Below are positions 23,806-32,934 of a stretch of 64,000 nucleotides of DNA, piece after piece. The stretch comes from Streptantibioticus_A sp037034305 (lineage in GTDB: Bacteria > Actinomycetota > Actinomycetes > Streptomycetales > Streptomycetaceae): positions 1-64,000 of the forward strand of contig JBAGJY010000014.1 of assembly GCA_037034305.1 (NCBI GenBank), in the 5' to 3' direction. The first letter of the stretch is position 1. Each line of letters starts with the position of its first letter. A model generated the notes under the pieces. It worked only from the letters and a program-made list of their open reading frames with translations, was not told the origin of the DNA and searched no databases. Made by a program: the position numbers and the translations under genes.

Positions 23806-26052
23806 TCAGCTCCCGTGGACGGCGCCCATCAGCCGCTGGTCAAGGGCGGTGCAGCGGCGGCCTGCGGAAACGGCGCGCACCGCCTGCGCGATCGCCCGGC
23901 GCGACCCCACCAGCACCACGAGGCGTTTCGCCCTGGTCACCGCCGTATAGAGCAGATTGCGCTGCAACATCATCCAGGCGCCCGTGGTGACAGGGATCAC
24001 CACGGCCGGGTACTCACTGCCCTGGGAGCGGTGGATGGTCACCGCATAGGCGTGCGCCAACTCGTCCAACTCATCGAAGTCGTAGCCGACCTCCTCGTCC
24101 TCGTCGGTGCGCACCATGAGCCGCTGCTCCTCGGCGTTGAGCGCGGTCACCACGCCGACGGTGCCGTTGAAGACGCCGTTCGCCCCTTTCTCGTAGTTGT
24201 TTCTGATCTGGGTGACCTTGTCGCCGACGCGGAAGACCCGGCCGCCGAACCGGCGCTCCGGCAGATCGGGGCGGGCGGGGGTGATCGCCTGCTGCAGCAG
24301 GCCGTTGAGCGCCCCGGCGCCCGCTGGTCCGCGGTGCATGGGGGCGAGCACCTGGACGTCCCGTCGCGGGTCGAGCCCGAACTTCGCCGGGATGCGCCGG
24401 GCCGCCACGTCCACGGTGAGCCGCCCGGCCTCCTCGGTGTCGTCCTCGGCGAACAGGAAGAAGTCGGTGAGGCCCTGGGTGATCGGCGGCAGACCGGAGT
24501 TGATCCGATGTGCGTTGGACACCACGCCGGACTGCTGGGCCTGCCGGAAAATCCTGGTCAGCCGGACCGCGGGGATCGGGCTGCCGTCCGCCAGCAGGTC
24601 CCGCAGCACCTCGCCCGCGCCGACGCTCGGCAGCTGGTCCACATCGCCGACGAACAGCAGGTGGGCGCCCGGGGGCACCGCCTTGGCCAGCTTGTTCGCC
24701 AGGATCAGGTCCAGCATCGAGGCCTCGTCGACCACCACCAGATCCGCGTCCAGCGGACGGTCCCGGTCATAGGCCGCGTCGCCGCCGGGCTTCAGCTCCA
24801 GCAGGCGGTGCACCGTGGACGCCTCGGCGCCGGTGAGTTCGGCGAGCCGTTTGGCGGCGCGGCCGGTGGGCGCGGCGAGCACCACCTTGGCGTGCTTGGC
24901 GCGGGCCAGCGTCACCACCGACTTCACGGTGAACGACTTGCCGCAGCCGGGGCCGCCGGTCAGCACCGCCACCTTCTCGGTGAGCGCCAGCCGTACCGCC
25001 TGCTCCTGCTCGGGCGCCAGCTCGGCGCCCGTCCGATCCCTGAGCCAGGCCAGCGCCTTGTCCCAGGCCACCTCACGGAAGGCGGGCATCCGATCCTCCG
25101 GGCCGCGCAGCAGCCGCAGCAGCTGACCGGCGAGTGAGATCTCGGCCCGGTGGAACGGCACCAGATAGACCGCGCTGACCGGGTCCCCGCCCTCCGGATC
25201 GGGTACCCGCTCGCGTACCACGCCCTCCTCCGCGACCAGCTCCCCCAGGCAGTCGATGACCAGCCCGGTGTCGACCTGGAGCAGCTTCACCGCGTCGGCG
25301 ATCAAGCGTTCCTCGGGCAGGAAGCAGTTGCCGTTGTCGGTGGCCTGCGACAGCGCGTACTGCAACCCGGCCTTGGCCCGGTCCGGGCTGTCGTGCGGGA
25401 TGCCGACCGCCTGCGCGATCTTGTCGGCGGTGAGGAAGCCGATGCCCCACACGTCGGCGGCCAGCCGGTAGGGCTGGTTCCTGACCACGGAGATCGACGC
25501 GTCGCCGTACTGCTTGTAGATGCGCACCGCGATGGAGGTGGTGACGCCGACCCCCTGGAGGAAGACCATCACCTCCTTGATCGCTTTTTGTTCCTCCCAG
25601 GCCGCGGCGATCTTCTTGGTGCGTTTGGGTCCCAGCCCCGGAACCTCGATCAGACGCTTCGGCTCCCGCTCGATCACCTCCAGGGTGTCGGTGCCGAAGT
25701 GCTCGACGATGCGGTCGGCGATCCGCGGGCCGACGCCCTTGATCAGGCCGGAGCCGAGGTAGCGGCGGATGCCCTGGACCGTGGCGGGCAGCACGGTGGT
25801 GTAGTTCTCCACCGTGAACTGCTTGCCGTACTGCGGGTGGGAGCCCCAGCGGCCCTCCATCCGCAGCGCCTCGCCCGGCTGCGCGCCCAGCAGCGCCCCG
25901 ACCACGGTCAGCAGGTCGCCCGAGCCGCGACCGGTGTCGACGCGGGCGACGGTGTAGCCGTTGTCCTCGTTCGCGTATGTGATCCGTTCCAGCACGCCTT
26001 CGAGGACGGTCAGTCGGACCCCTCCCGCGGCGGCATTCTGTCCAGCCCCCAT
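23806..26052 (-). CDS. recD2: RecD2-type superfamily 1 DNA helicase
   Basis: This 748-residue 5'-3' helicase is of the RecBC-independent RecD2 class. An N-terminal region with two helix-hairpin-helix units (GLIKGVGPRIADRIV, VPGLGPKRTKKI) precedes the motor: Walker A GGPGCGKSFT, Walker B VVVDEASMLD, motif III GDVDQLPSVG, TRIFRQ, and a C-terminal UvrD-like motif VTIHRSQGSEYP...LLYTAVTRAK. The length fits RecD2 proteins. It is divergent from ribokinase. A role in DNA repair or replication-fork processing is expected from the family. Confidence 0.95.
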   Translation of the reverse strand: MGAGQNAAAGGVRLTVLEGVLERITYANEDNGYTVARVDTGRGSGDLLTVVGALLGAQPGEALRMEGRWGSHPQYGKQFTVENYTTVLPATVQGIRRYLGSGLIKGVGPRIADRIVEHFGTDTLEVIEREPKRLIEVPGLGPKRTKKIAAAWEEQKAIKEVMVFLQGVGVTTSIAVRIYKQYGDASISVVRNQPYRLAADVWGIGFLTADKIAQAVGIPHDSPDRAKAGLQYALSQATDNGNCFLPEERLIADAVKLLQVDTGLVIDCLGELVAEEGVVRERVPDPEGGDPVSAVYLVPFHRAEISLAGQLLRLLRGPEDRMPAFREVAWDKALAWLRDRTGAELAPEQEQAVRLALTEKVAVLTGGPGCGKSFTVKSVVTLARAKHAKVVLAAPTGRAAKRLAELTGAEASTVHRLLELKPGGDAAYDRDRPLDADLVVVDEASMLDLILANKLAKAVPPGAHLLFVGDVDQLPSVGAGEVLRDLLADGSPIPAVRLTRIFRQAQQSGVVSNAHRINSGLPPITQGLTDFFLFAEDDTEEAGRLTVDVAARRIPAKFGLDPRRDVQVLAPMHRGPAGAGALNGLLQQAITPARPDLPERRFGGRVFRVGDKVTQIRNNYEKGANGVFNGTVGVVTALNAEEQRLMVRTDEDEEVGYDFDELDELAHAYAVTIHRSQGSEYPAVVIPVTTGAWMMLQRNLLYTAVTRAKRLVVLVGSRRAIAQAVRAVSAGRRCTALDQRLMGAVHGS

Positions 26053-26170
26053 TGCCCCGCCCTCCCTCCGGCGCTTCGAACTGATACGACGTTACCGTCG
26101 GCCGCTGACAGCCAGGCCGACCTGTGGACAACCACTGCGGGTGCCTGTGGACAACGTGAGGAGTTCGAGG

Positions 26171-27106
26171 ATGCACGGCTACGATCTGCTGGTCGTCGGG
26201 TCGGCCAACGCCGATCTGGTGGTCGCCGTGGAGCGACGGCCGATGGCCGGGGAGACCGTACTCGGCTCCGATCTGGCCACCCACCCGGGCGGCAAGGGCG
26301 CCAACCAGGCCGTTGCCGCGGCCCGGCTGGGCGCCGCCACCGGCCTGCTCGCGCGGGTGGGTGACGACGCGCACGGCCGGCTGCTGCTGGACACCCAGCG
26401 CGCCTGCGGGGTGGACACCGGAGGTGTGCTGGTCGGCGGGGCGCCGACGGGTGTCGCGCTGATCACCGTGGACCCGTCCGGTGACAACAGCATCGTGGTC
26501 TCCCCCGGCGCCAACGCGCGCCTGACGCCCGACGACGTGCGCGCTGCCGGAGATCTCCTGGCCGCCGCCCGGGTGGTCTCGCTCCAGCTGGAGATCCCGC
26601 TGGAGACCGTGGCCGAGGCGGTCCGGACGGCCGGGCGGGCCGGGACCAAGGTGGTGCTCAACCCGTCCCCGCCCGCCCCGCTGCCCGCCGACGTGCTGGC
26701 CGCCTGCGACCTGCTGGTGGTCAACGAGCACGAGGCCAGGTTCCTGCTGCGCGACGACCCCGCGGCGGCCGAGGACACCCCGGAGGCGTGGGCCAAGGCG
26801 CTGCTGGCCCGTGGACCGCGTTCGGTGGTCGTGACGCTGGGGGCGGCCGGTGCCCTGGCCGCGCCGGGTGACGGCACCGCCGTGCGCATCCCGAGCCCGC
26901 GGGTGCGGGCGGTGGACACCACGGGCGCGGGCGACGCGTTCACCGGTGCGCTGGCCTGGCGGTTGGGGGCCGGGGACGAGTTGACGGAAGCCGTGCGGTT
27001 CGCGGTGCGGGTCGGCGCGGCGGCCGTCACACGTCCCGGCGCGCAGGAGTCGTACCCGACGGCGGCGGAGGTGGCGGCGGGGCCCGACGGCCCGGCAGGC
27101 GCATGA
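26171..27106 (+). CDS. rbsK: Ribokinase (PfkB family)
   Basis: This 311-residue PfkB kinase phosphorylates ribose or a similar sugar. PfkB signature 1 is HPGGKGANQAVAAARLG (about 38-54) and signature 2 is DTTGAGDAFTGAL (about 255-267), with the catalytic Asp in GAGDA. ATG 26171 follows GAGGAG. No ribose transporter is attached. The next genes in the sugar operon lie on the other strand, so a joint pathway is possible but not shown. Confidence 0.9.
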   Translation: MHGYDLLVVGSANADLVVAVERRPMAGETVLGSDLATHPGGKGANQAVAAARLGAATGLLARVGDDAHGRLLLDTQRACGVDTGGVLVGGAPTGVALITVDPSGDNSIVVSPGANARLTPDDVRAAGDLLAAARVVSLQLEIPLETVAEAVRTAGRAGTKVVLNPSPPAPLPADVLAACDLLVVNEHEARFLLRDDPAAAEDTPEAWAKALLARGPRSVVVTLGAAGALAAPGDGTAVRIPSPRVRAVDTTGAGDAFTGALAWRLGAGDELTEAVRFAVRVGAAAVTRPGAQESYPTAAEVAAGPDGPAGA

Positions 27107-27443
27107 CGGCCGGGCGGTACACCGGCGGCGTGCTTTCCAGGCTGATCTCGGCGTCGCGGTGATCACCGGCTATCACGACACCCGGGACGGGATGGCGGTG
27201 TTCCACGACCTGAGCAGGAGCCACGACCTGAGCAGGATCAAGGCTTGCGCACCAACTGATCCGGTCCTGGCAGGCCAAAGGGGTCCGGCCGAGGCCGGAC
27301 CCCTTCGTGTTCCCCCCTCATAGGCTCCCCGAAGCCCCCCTCGGGAACCTGACGACGTATACGACACCGCACGTAGCCGGATGGTTGCACGCGGAGACGA
27401 AGATTTTCGGCGGCGTCCTGGTACGGCGGGCAATCCCGCACAC
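27107..27443. other. Spacer with 18-bp tandem duplication and terminator
   Basis: This 337-bp gap lies between convergent genes. CCACGACCTGAGCAGGA occurs at 27203-27219 and again at 27221-27237. A plus-strand frame around 27150-27250 reads ITGYHDTRDGMAVFHDLSRS and may be a decayed gene fragment, but it has no start or ribosome site. A strong hairpin is at 27279-27306. Confidence 0.6.
27279..27306. terminator. Convergent hairpin terminator
   Basis: Arm AAGGGGTCCGGC (27279-27290) pairs with 27295-27306 around a CGAG tetraloop. It lies between ribokinase and the opposing isomerase gene. Confidence 0.85.
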
Positions 27444-28316
27444 CTATCGGACGTGTTCGCGATAACGTTCGACGACCTGCTCCAGCACCTCGGTTCCGGG
27501 GCGCTGCCACAGCTGCGGGTTGAAGACCTCGACCTCCACGGGACCGGCGTAGCCAGCAGCGTCCACCCGCTGCCGGAACCCGCGCAGGTCGAGGCAGCCG
27601 TCGCCGAGTTGGCCCCGGCCGAGCAGGGCGCCCTCGGGCAACGGGGTGATCCAGTCGGCGAGTTGGAACGCCGCGATGCGTCCGGAACGCCCCGCCCGCA
27701 CGAGTTGTTCGGGTAGCCGCTCGTCCCACCACAGGTGGTAGGTGTCCACGACCACCCCCACCTGCTCCGCCGGGAAGCGTTCCGCGAGGTCCAGCGCCTG
27801 GGAGAGTGTGCAGACCACACAGCGGTCGGACGCGAACATCGGGTGCAGCGGCTCGATGGCCAGCCGTACGCCGCGTTCCGCCGCGTACGGGGCGAGTCGC
27901 CCGAGTGCCTCGGCAACCCGTTCGCGGGCCGCGACCAGGTCCTTGGCGCCCGCCGGAAGGCCGCCGCTGACCAGCACGAGGGTGCTGGTGCCCAAGGTGG
28001 CCGCCTCGTCGACCGCCGCCCGGTTGTCGGCGAGCGCGGCCTCCCACTCCCCCGGATCCGAGGCGGTGAGGAAACCGCCCCGGCACAGCGAGGTGACCGT
28101 CAGGCCCGCCTGCCGAACCAGTTGGGCGACGCGTTCCACGCCGAACGCCTGGACCGGGGAGCGCCACAGTCCGACCCCGGGAATGCCCAACGCGCCGCAT
28201 CCGCGTACGAGTTGCGGGATGGACAGCTGCCGGACGGTCTGCTGGTTGATGCTCAGCCGGGCGAGGTCGTCCGCGCCCGTGCGGTCGTGCGCACCGGCCC
28301 GGTTGTCAGTGGTCAC
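27444..28316 (-). CDS. Sugar phosphate isomerase/epimerase-like TIM-barrel protein
   Basis: This 290-residue AP-endonuclease-2-like/xylose isomerase-like barrel has metal-ligand motifs visible as LAIEPLHP (Glu), VVVDTYHLWWD (Asp/His) and VEVEVFN (Glu). GTG 28316 overlaps the stop of the DUF993 gene (GTGA), so it is the third gene of a coupled operon: Gfo/Idh/MocA, DUF993, isomerase. The substrate is probably a sugar, inositol or a keto derivative. The operon has no transporter of its own here. Confidence 0.85.
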   Translation of the reverse strand: MTTDNRAGAHDRTGADDLARLSINQQTVRQLSIPQLVRGCGALGIPGVGLWRSPVQAFGVERVAQLVRQAGLTVTSLCRGGFLTASDPGEWEAALADNRAAVDEAATLGTSTLVLVSGGLPAGAKDLVAARERVAEALGRLAPYAAERGVRLAIEPLHPMFASDRCVVCTLSQALDLAERFPAEQVGVVVDTYHLWWDERLPEQLVRAGRSGRIAAFQLADWITPLPEGALLGRGQLGDGCLDLRGFRQRVDAAGYAGPVEVEVFNPQLWQRPGTEVLEQVVERYREHVR

Positions 28317-29467
28317 TGGGAGACTCCATGTACGGCGAGGAAGGAGGTGACACGGAAGGCCGCGAGGTCGGGGTCGGGGAACAGGCCGATGCGGTCGGCG
28401 AGTTCGTAGGCACGCGCGAGATGGGGGAGGGAGCGAGCGCAGTGCAGTCCGCCGACCATGGTGAAGTGCGACTGGTGGCCGCTGAGCCAGGCGAGGAAGA
28501 CCACACCCGTCTTGTAGTAGCGGGTCGGGGTGCCGAACAGGTGCCGGGACAGCTCGACGGTCGGGTCGAGAAGGGACCGGAACCGCTGGGTGTCGCCCGT
28601 GTCGAGGACGCGCACGGCCTCGGCCGCGACCGGCGCCAGCGGGTCGAAGACGCCCAGCAGAGCGTGGCTGAAGCCACTTTGGTCGCCTTCGATCAGCTCG
28701 GGGTAGTGGAAGTCGTCGCCGGTGTAGCAGCGCACGCCGTCCGGCAGGCGGCGGCGCAGCTCGATCTCGCGGTGCGCGTCGAGGAGGGAGACCTTGACGC
28801 CGTCGACCTTGCCGGGGTGTGCCGCGATCAGTGCCAGGAGGGTCTCGGTCGCCGCGTCGAGGTCGGTGCTACCCCAGTAGCCGGTCAGCTGGGGGTCGAA
28901 CATCGGGCCGAGCCAGTGCAGGATCACCGGTCCGGTGCACTGGCGCAGCAGCCGCCCGTAGGTCTCCAGATAGTCCTCGGGGCCGCGGGCCAGCGCGGCG
29001 AGCGCCCGGGAGGCCATGAGCACCGGCTGTGCGCCGCACTCCTCGACGGCGGCGAGCTGTTCGGCGTACGCGGCGGCCACAGCGGCCAACGACTCTGCGG
29101 GGACGGTGAGTTGGTCGGTGCCCACGCCAGCGGCGATCCGGCCGCCCAGGGAGCGCGCCTCGGCGGCGGAGCGGCGGATCAGTTCGGCCGCGGTCGGCCA
29201 GTCCAGGCCCATGCCGCGCTGCGCGGTGTCCATCGCCTCGGCCACCGCCAGGCCGTGGCGCCACAGATGGCGGCGGAAGGCCAAGGTGGCGTCCCAGTCG
29301 ATGGCCGCGGGCGCGTCCGCGGCGGTGCGATAGGGGTCGGCCACGACGTGCGCGGCGGCGAAGACGGTACGGCCGCATGGTGCGGGCCCCGGCGGATATC
29401 CGGCGGACGAGGCGCGTCCGGGGGCGTGGAGGCGCAACCGGCCGTGCTCGTCCGGGAGTCGGATCAC
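28313..29467 (-). CDS. DUF993 (dihydrodipicolinate synthase-like) protein
   Basis: This 384-residue member of DUF993 belongs to a TIM-barrel group related to DapA/aldolase enzymes. Typical segments are AIDWDATLAFRRHLWRHGLAVAEAMDTAQRG, GPVILHWLGPMFDP, GVKVSLLDAHREI with a candidate Schiff-base Lys, and CYTGDDFHYPELI. GTG 29467 overlaps the upstream stop by 4 nt and fits better than longer in-frame starts. An aldolase-like step in sugar or inositol breakdown is inferred from context. The biochemical activity of this family is, as far as I know, not firmly assigned. Confidence 0.82.
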   Translation of the reverse strand: MIRLPDEHGRLRLHAPGRASSAGYPPGPAPCGRTVFAAAHVVADPYRTAADAPAAIDWDATLAFRRHLWRHGLAVAEAMDTAQRGMGLDWPTAAELIRRSAAEARSLGGRIAAGVGTDQLTVPAESLAAVAAAYAEQLAAVEECGAQPVLMASRALAALARGPEDYLETYGRLLRQCTGPVILHWLGPMFDPQLTGYWGSTDLDAATETLLALIAAHPGKVDGVKVSLLDAHREIELRRRLPDGVRCYTGDDFHYPELIEGDQSGFSHALLGVFDPLAPVAAEAVRVLDTGDTQRFRSLLDPTVELSRHLFGTPTRYYKTGVVFLAWLSGHQSHFTMVGGLHCARSLPHLARAYELADRIGLFPDPDLAAFRVTSFLAVHGVSQ

Positions 29468-30615
29468 AGGGACAGCTCCGGCACGTCGAGGCGGCGGCCC
29501 TCGGCGCAGGAGCGCAGGCCCAGTTCGGCGAGTTGGACGCCTCGGGCGCCCGCGAGCAGGTCCCAGCGCCATGGCTCGTCAAGCACCACATGGCGCAGGA
29601 ACAGCTCCCACTGTGCCTTGAAGGCGTTGTCGAACTCGCCGTTGTCCGGGACGTCCTGCCACTGCTGGCGGAACGGCTCGGTGCTGGGCAGGTCGGGGTT
29701 CCACACAGGCTTGGGGGTGGTGGCGCGGTGCTGCACCCGGCAGTCGCGCAGCCCGGCGACGGCGGAGCCGAGTTCGCCGTCGACCTGGAACTCCACCAGT
29801 TCGTCCCGGTGGACGCGCACCGCCCAGGAGGAGTTGATCTGCGCCACGGCGCCGCCGTCCAGTTGGAAGACGCCATACACCGCGTCGTCGGCGGTCGCGG
29901 TGTACGGCTTGCCGTCCTCGTCCCAGCGCTGCGGCAGGTGGGTCGCGGTCAGCGCCTGGACGGTGGTGACCCGGCCGAAGAGTTCATGCAGCACGTACTC
30001 CCAGTGCGGAAACATGTCCATGGTGATTCCGCCGCCGTCCTCGGCGCGGTAGTTCCAGGACGGGCGCTGGGCGGGCTGCCAGTCGCCCTCGAACACCCAG
30101 TAGCCGAACTCGCCGCGCACCGACAGGATCCGGCCGAAGAAGCCCGCGTCGACCAGCCGTCTGAGCTTGCGCAGTCCGGGCAGGAAGACCTTGTCCTGGA
30201 CGACGCCGGTCCTGACCCCGGCCTCGTGCGCCAACCGGGCGACGTCGAGGGCTTCTTGGAGGCTGCTGGCGGTCGGCTTCTCGCAGTACAGGTGCTTCCC
30301 GGCGGCGACGGCCCGGCGCAGTGCGGCGGCGCGGGCGGCGGTGACCTGGGCGTCGAAGTAGATCTCGATCGACGGGTCGGCGAGCGCCGTGTCCAGGTCC
30401 GTGGTCCAGTGCTCCAGCCCGTGCCGCTCGGCGATGGCCCGCAGCGCATGCGCACGGCGGCCGACGAGGACCGGTTCGGGCCACAGTGTGGCGCCGTCCC
30501 CGAGTTCCAGTCCGCCTTGTTCACGGATCGCCAGGATGGAGCGGACGAGGTGCTGGCGGTAGCCCATGCGTCCGGTGACACCGTTCATGGCGATCCGCAC
30601 TGTCCTGCGCGTCAC
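29464..30615 (-). CDS. Gfo/Idh/MocA-family oxidoreductase
   Basis: This 383-residue NAD(P)-dependent dehydrogenase acts on sugars or related polyols. The N-terminal Rossmann segment is VRIAMNGVTGRMGYRQ, which differs from the usual GxGxxG but is seen in this subgroup. The catalytic Lys lies in LYCEKPTA (about 120). GTG 30615 is preceded by GGAGAGGA. It is the first gene of the coupled three-gene operon and is divergent from a LacI regulator across a 173-bp spacer containing AAGCGCTT. Confidence 0.87.
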   Translation of the reverse strand: MTRRTVRIAMNGVTGRMGYRQHLVRSILAIREQGGLELGDGATLWPEPVLVGRRAHALRAIAERHGLEHWTTDLDTALADPSIEIYFDAQVTAARAAALRRAVAAGKHLYCEKPTASSLQEALDVARLAHEAGVRTGVVQDKVFLPGLRKLRRLVDAGFFGRILSVRGEFGYWVFEGDWQPAQRPSWNYRAEDGGGITMDMFPHWEYVLHELFGRVTTVQALTATHLPQRWDEDGKPYTATADDAVYGVFQLDGGAVAQINSSWAVRVHRDELVEFQVDGELGSAVAGLRDCRVQHRATTPKPVWNPDLPSTEPFRQQWQDVPDNGEFDNAFKAQWELFLRHVVLDEPWRWDLLAGARGVQLAELGLRSCAEGRRLDVPELSL

Positions 30616-30647
30616 GGCGAAGTCCTCTCCAGCCAGAGCCCACACAT

Positions 30648-30661
30648 AGCAAGCGCTTACT
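30648..30661. promoter_or_regulatory. LacI-family operator-like palindrome around AAGCGCTT
   Basis: The exact 8-bp palindrome AAGCGCTT (30651-30658) has partial outer symmetry (AG...CT, 30648-30661). It lies between the oxidoreductase start and the LacI gene. LacI/GalR sites centre on such CG-centred palindromes, so repression of the operon is likely. Confidence 0.65.
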
Positions 30662-30788
30662 GCGCGCTGAACCTACCGTTCCGTGTCAATTCCCTTCAAG
30701 GGGCGGCGCGGTGCGCCGCGGGGCGCGGTGAGAGCATGGCGCCGAAGGGCGGCAACCCCTTCCGTGCGCAGGTGGAGGCGGAACGTCG

Positions 30789-31853
30789 ATGACCGTGACC
30801 TTGGCCGATGTGGCGGCGCGGGCGGGGGTGTCCTCGGCCACCGTCTCCCGTGTGCTCAACGGGAACTATCCCGTGGCGGGCAGTACCCGTGCCCGGGTGC
30901 TGCGTGCCGTCGAGGAGTTGGAGTACGTGGTCAACGGGCAGGCCAGGGGGCTTGCCGCGGCCACCTCCGATCTGGTGGGAGTGCTGGTCAACGACATCGC
31001 GGACCCGTTCTTCGGCATCATGGCGGGTGCCGCGCAGGCCGAGATGGCGCACGGGTCGCGGGACGGCACCGGCGCGGGCGGCGGCAAGCTCGCCGTCGTG
31101 TGCAACACCGGGGGCTGCCCGGAGGCCGAACTGGACTATCTGACGCTGCTGCAACGGCAGCGGGCGGCCGGGGTGATCGTCACCGGCGGCGCCGCGGAGG
31201 GCACCGAGCACACCCGGGCCGTGACCGCCAAGCTCGCCCGGCTGGCCGCCGACGGCACACGGATCGTGCTGTGCGGGCGGCCACCGCTGGCGGTCGACGG
31301 CGACGTCGCCACCTTGGCCTTCGACAACCGGGGCGGCGCCCGGCGGCTGACCGGGCATCTGCTGGAACTGGGTCACCGTCGCATCGGCTGCGTCACCGGC
31401 CCACCGCACCGCAGCACCACCCGGCACCGGCTGGAGGGCCACCGCGCCGCGCTGGCCGACCAGGGTCTGGCCGCCGACGGCGAACGGCTCACGGTGGAAG
31501 GCGACTTCGGCCGCGCCGCCGGATACCGGGGCGCGCGTGAACTCCTGGCGCGTGAACCGGGGTTGACGGCCATCGTCGCGGCCAACGACACCGCGGCGCT
31601 CGGGGCCTGCGCGGCACTGCGTGACCGGGGTCTGCGCGTCCCGCAGGACGTGTCCGTCGCGGGCTTCGACGACCTGCCGTTCAGTGTTGACGCGGTGCCC
31701 GCGCTGACCACCGTGCGGCTCCCGCTGCACGAGGCGGGCGCACGGGCCGGACGCCTGGTGATGGGCCGGGAGAGCGCACCGCCCGGCGGCGTCGCGATGG
31801 TGACCGCGCGACTGGTGCGCCGGGCGTCCACGGCCCCGCCGCGTACGTCCTGA
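30789..31853 (+). CDS. LacI-family transcriptional regulator
   Basis: This 354-residue repressor has an N-terminal HTH (TLADVAARAGVSSATVSRVLNG, residues 4-25), a hinge helix near 50-60 (NGQARGLA) and a periplasmic-binding-like effector domain (GVLVNDIADPFF..., AIVAANDTAALGA, VSVAGFDDLPFS). GGAGG precedes ATG 30789. It very likely controls the divergent Gfo/Idh/MocA-DUF993-isomerase operon. A glycine-rich insert (SRDGTGAGGGK, about 95-105) is unusual but lies in a loop. Confidence 0.92.
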   Translation: MTVTLADVAARAGVSSATVSRVLNGNYPVAGSTRARVLRAVEELEYVVNGQARGLAAATSDLVGVLVNDIADPFFGIMAGAAQAEMAHGSRDGTGAGGGKLAVVCNTGGCPEAELDYLTLLQRQRAAGVIVTGGAAEGTEHTRAVTAKLARLAADGTRIVLCGRPPLAVDGDVATLAFDNRGGARRLTGHLLELGHRRIGCVTGPPHRSTTRHRLEGHRAALADQGLAADGERLTVEGDFGRAAGYRGARELLAREPGLTAIVAANDTAALGACAALRDRGLRVPQDVSVAGFDDLPFSVDAVPALTTVRLPLHEAGARAGRLVMGRESAPPGGVAMVTARLVRRASTAPPRTS

Positions 31854-31903
31854 ACATCTGCGAACCGGCCGTACCCGGTGCTGTCGCGCGCGGCGGAACC
31901 TAA

Positions 31904-31920
31904 CCTTGTCGGAGACAAGG
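31904..31920. promoter_or_regulatory. MarR-type operator CCTTGTC-GGA-GACAAGG
   Basis: A perfect inverted repeat with 7-bp arms (31904-31910 and 31914-31920), 36 bp before the MarR-GNAT start. MarR proteins commonly autoregulate through such TTGTC-type palindromes. Confidence 0.75.
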
Positions 31921-31956
31921 ATCACGCAGGCATCATGTCCCGCGGAGGGGAGCCGT

Positions 31957-32889
31957 ATGAGCGACACCGCGCCACTTGCCCCGACGATAGGAGCGGTACG
32001 GGCGTTCAACCGCTTCTACACCAGCCTGATCGGCGCGCTCGACTACGAGGGCCGCCTGGGGACGCCGTACTCGCTGACCGAGGCGCGGGTGCTGTACGAG
32101 CTGAACCAGGCGGCCGAACTGCCGGTGCCCCGGCTGCGGCACACCGTACGGGCGGAGGCGGCGCATCTGAGCCGCGTGCTCACCCGGTTAGAGAAGGCCG
32201 GACTGATCACCCGCGCACCACTGGCCGCCGACCGCAGGGTGCAGGTGGCCCGGCTGACCCACGCCGGGAGCACCGCGGCGGCGCTGCTGGAGGAGCGGTC
32301 GCAGCGGGCGGTGACCGATCTGGTCGGCCGGTTGGGCGACAGCCAGCGGTACCGGCTGGGCGAGGCGTTGCGCACGGTGACCGACATCCTCACCCATCCG
32401 CGGCTGGGGGTCATCGCACTGCGCCGCCCCGTGCCGGGCGACCTGGGCTGGGTGGTGCAGCGCAACGCGGCCGTCTACGCGGAGGAGTTCGGCTGGAACG
32501 GGGAGTACGAGGCGCTGGTGGCGCGGATCGTCGCGGACTTCGCGACCGGGCACGATCCGGCGCGGGAGGCCGCGTGGATCGCCCAGTTCGAGGGCGAGCC
32601 GGTCGGCTGCGTCTTCTGTGTCCAGGACAGCGCGCCGCACACCGCCCGGCTGCGGCTGCTGCTGGTCGAGCCGAGCGCACGCGGGTTCGGCATCGGCGAC
32701 CGACTGGTGCGCGAGTGCGTGGAGTTCGCGCGCGAGGCCGGATACCGGGAGCTGGTGTTGTGGACCAATGACGTACTGCCCGCGGCGCGCAGGATCTACC
32801 AGCGCGCGGGCTTCGAACTCGTGGCCGAGAATCCGCACCACAGCTTCGGCCGGGACCTGGTCGGCCAGGACTGGCGGCTGGTGCTGTGA
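31957..32889 (+). CDS. MarR-GNAT fusion: regulator with acetyltransferase domain
   Basis: This 310-residue two-domain protein has a MarR winged helix at residues 1-150 (LTEARVLYELNQ, AEAAHLSRVLTRLEKAGLITR, wing APLAADRRVQVARLTHAG). A GNAT acetyltransferase occupies about 155-310, with the acetyl-CoA loop RLLLVEPSARGFGIGDRLVRECV and the C-terminal YQRAGFELV. ATG 31957 follows GGGGAG. The fusion is known in actinobacteria and proteobacteria. A plausible reading is acetyl-CoA- or substrate-gated regulation, but the acetyl acceptor is unknown. Confidence 0.9.
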   Translation: MSDTAPLAPTIGAVRAFNRFYTSLIGALDYEGRLGTPYSLTEARVLYELNQAAELPVPRLRHTVRAEAAHLSRVLTRLEKAGLITRAPLAADRRVQVARLTHAGSTAAALLEERSQRAVTDLVGRLGDSQRYRLGEALRTVTDILTHPRLGVIALRRPVPGDLGWVVQRNAAVYAEEFGWNGEYEALVARIVADFATGHDPAREAAWIAQFEGEPVGCVFCVQDSAPHTARLRLLLVEPSARGFGIGDRLVRECVEFAREAGYRELVLWTNDVLPAARRIYQRAGFELVAENPHHSFGRDLVGQDWRLVL

Positions 32890-32934
32890 CGCGCGTCCGT
32901 GACACGGCCGTGAGCGGGCGCTAGGGTCCGACCG

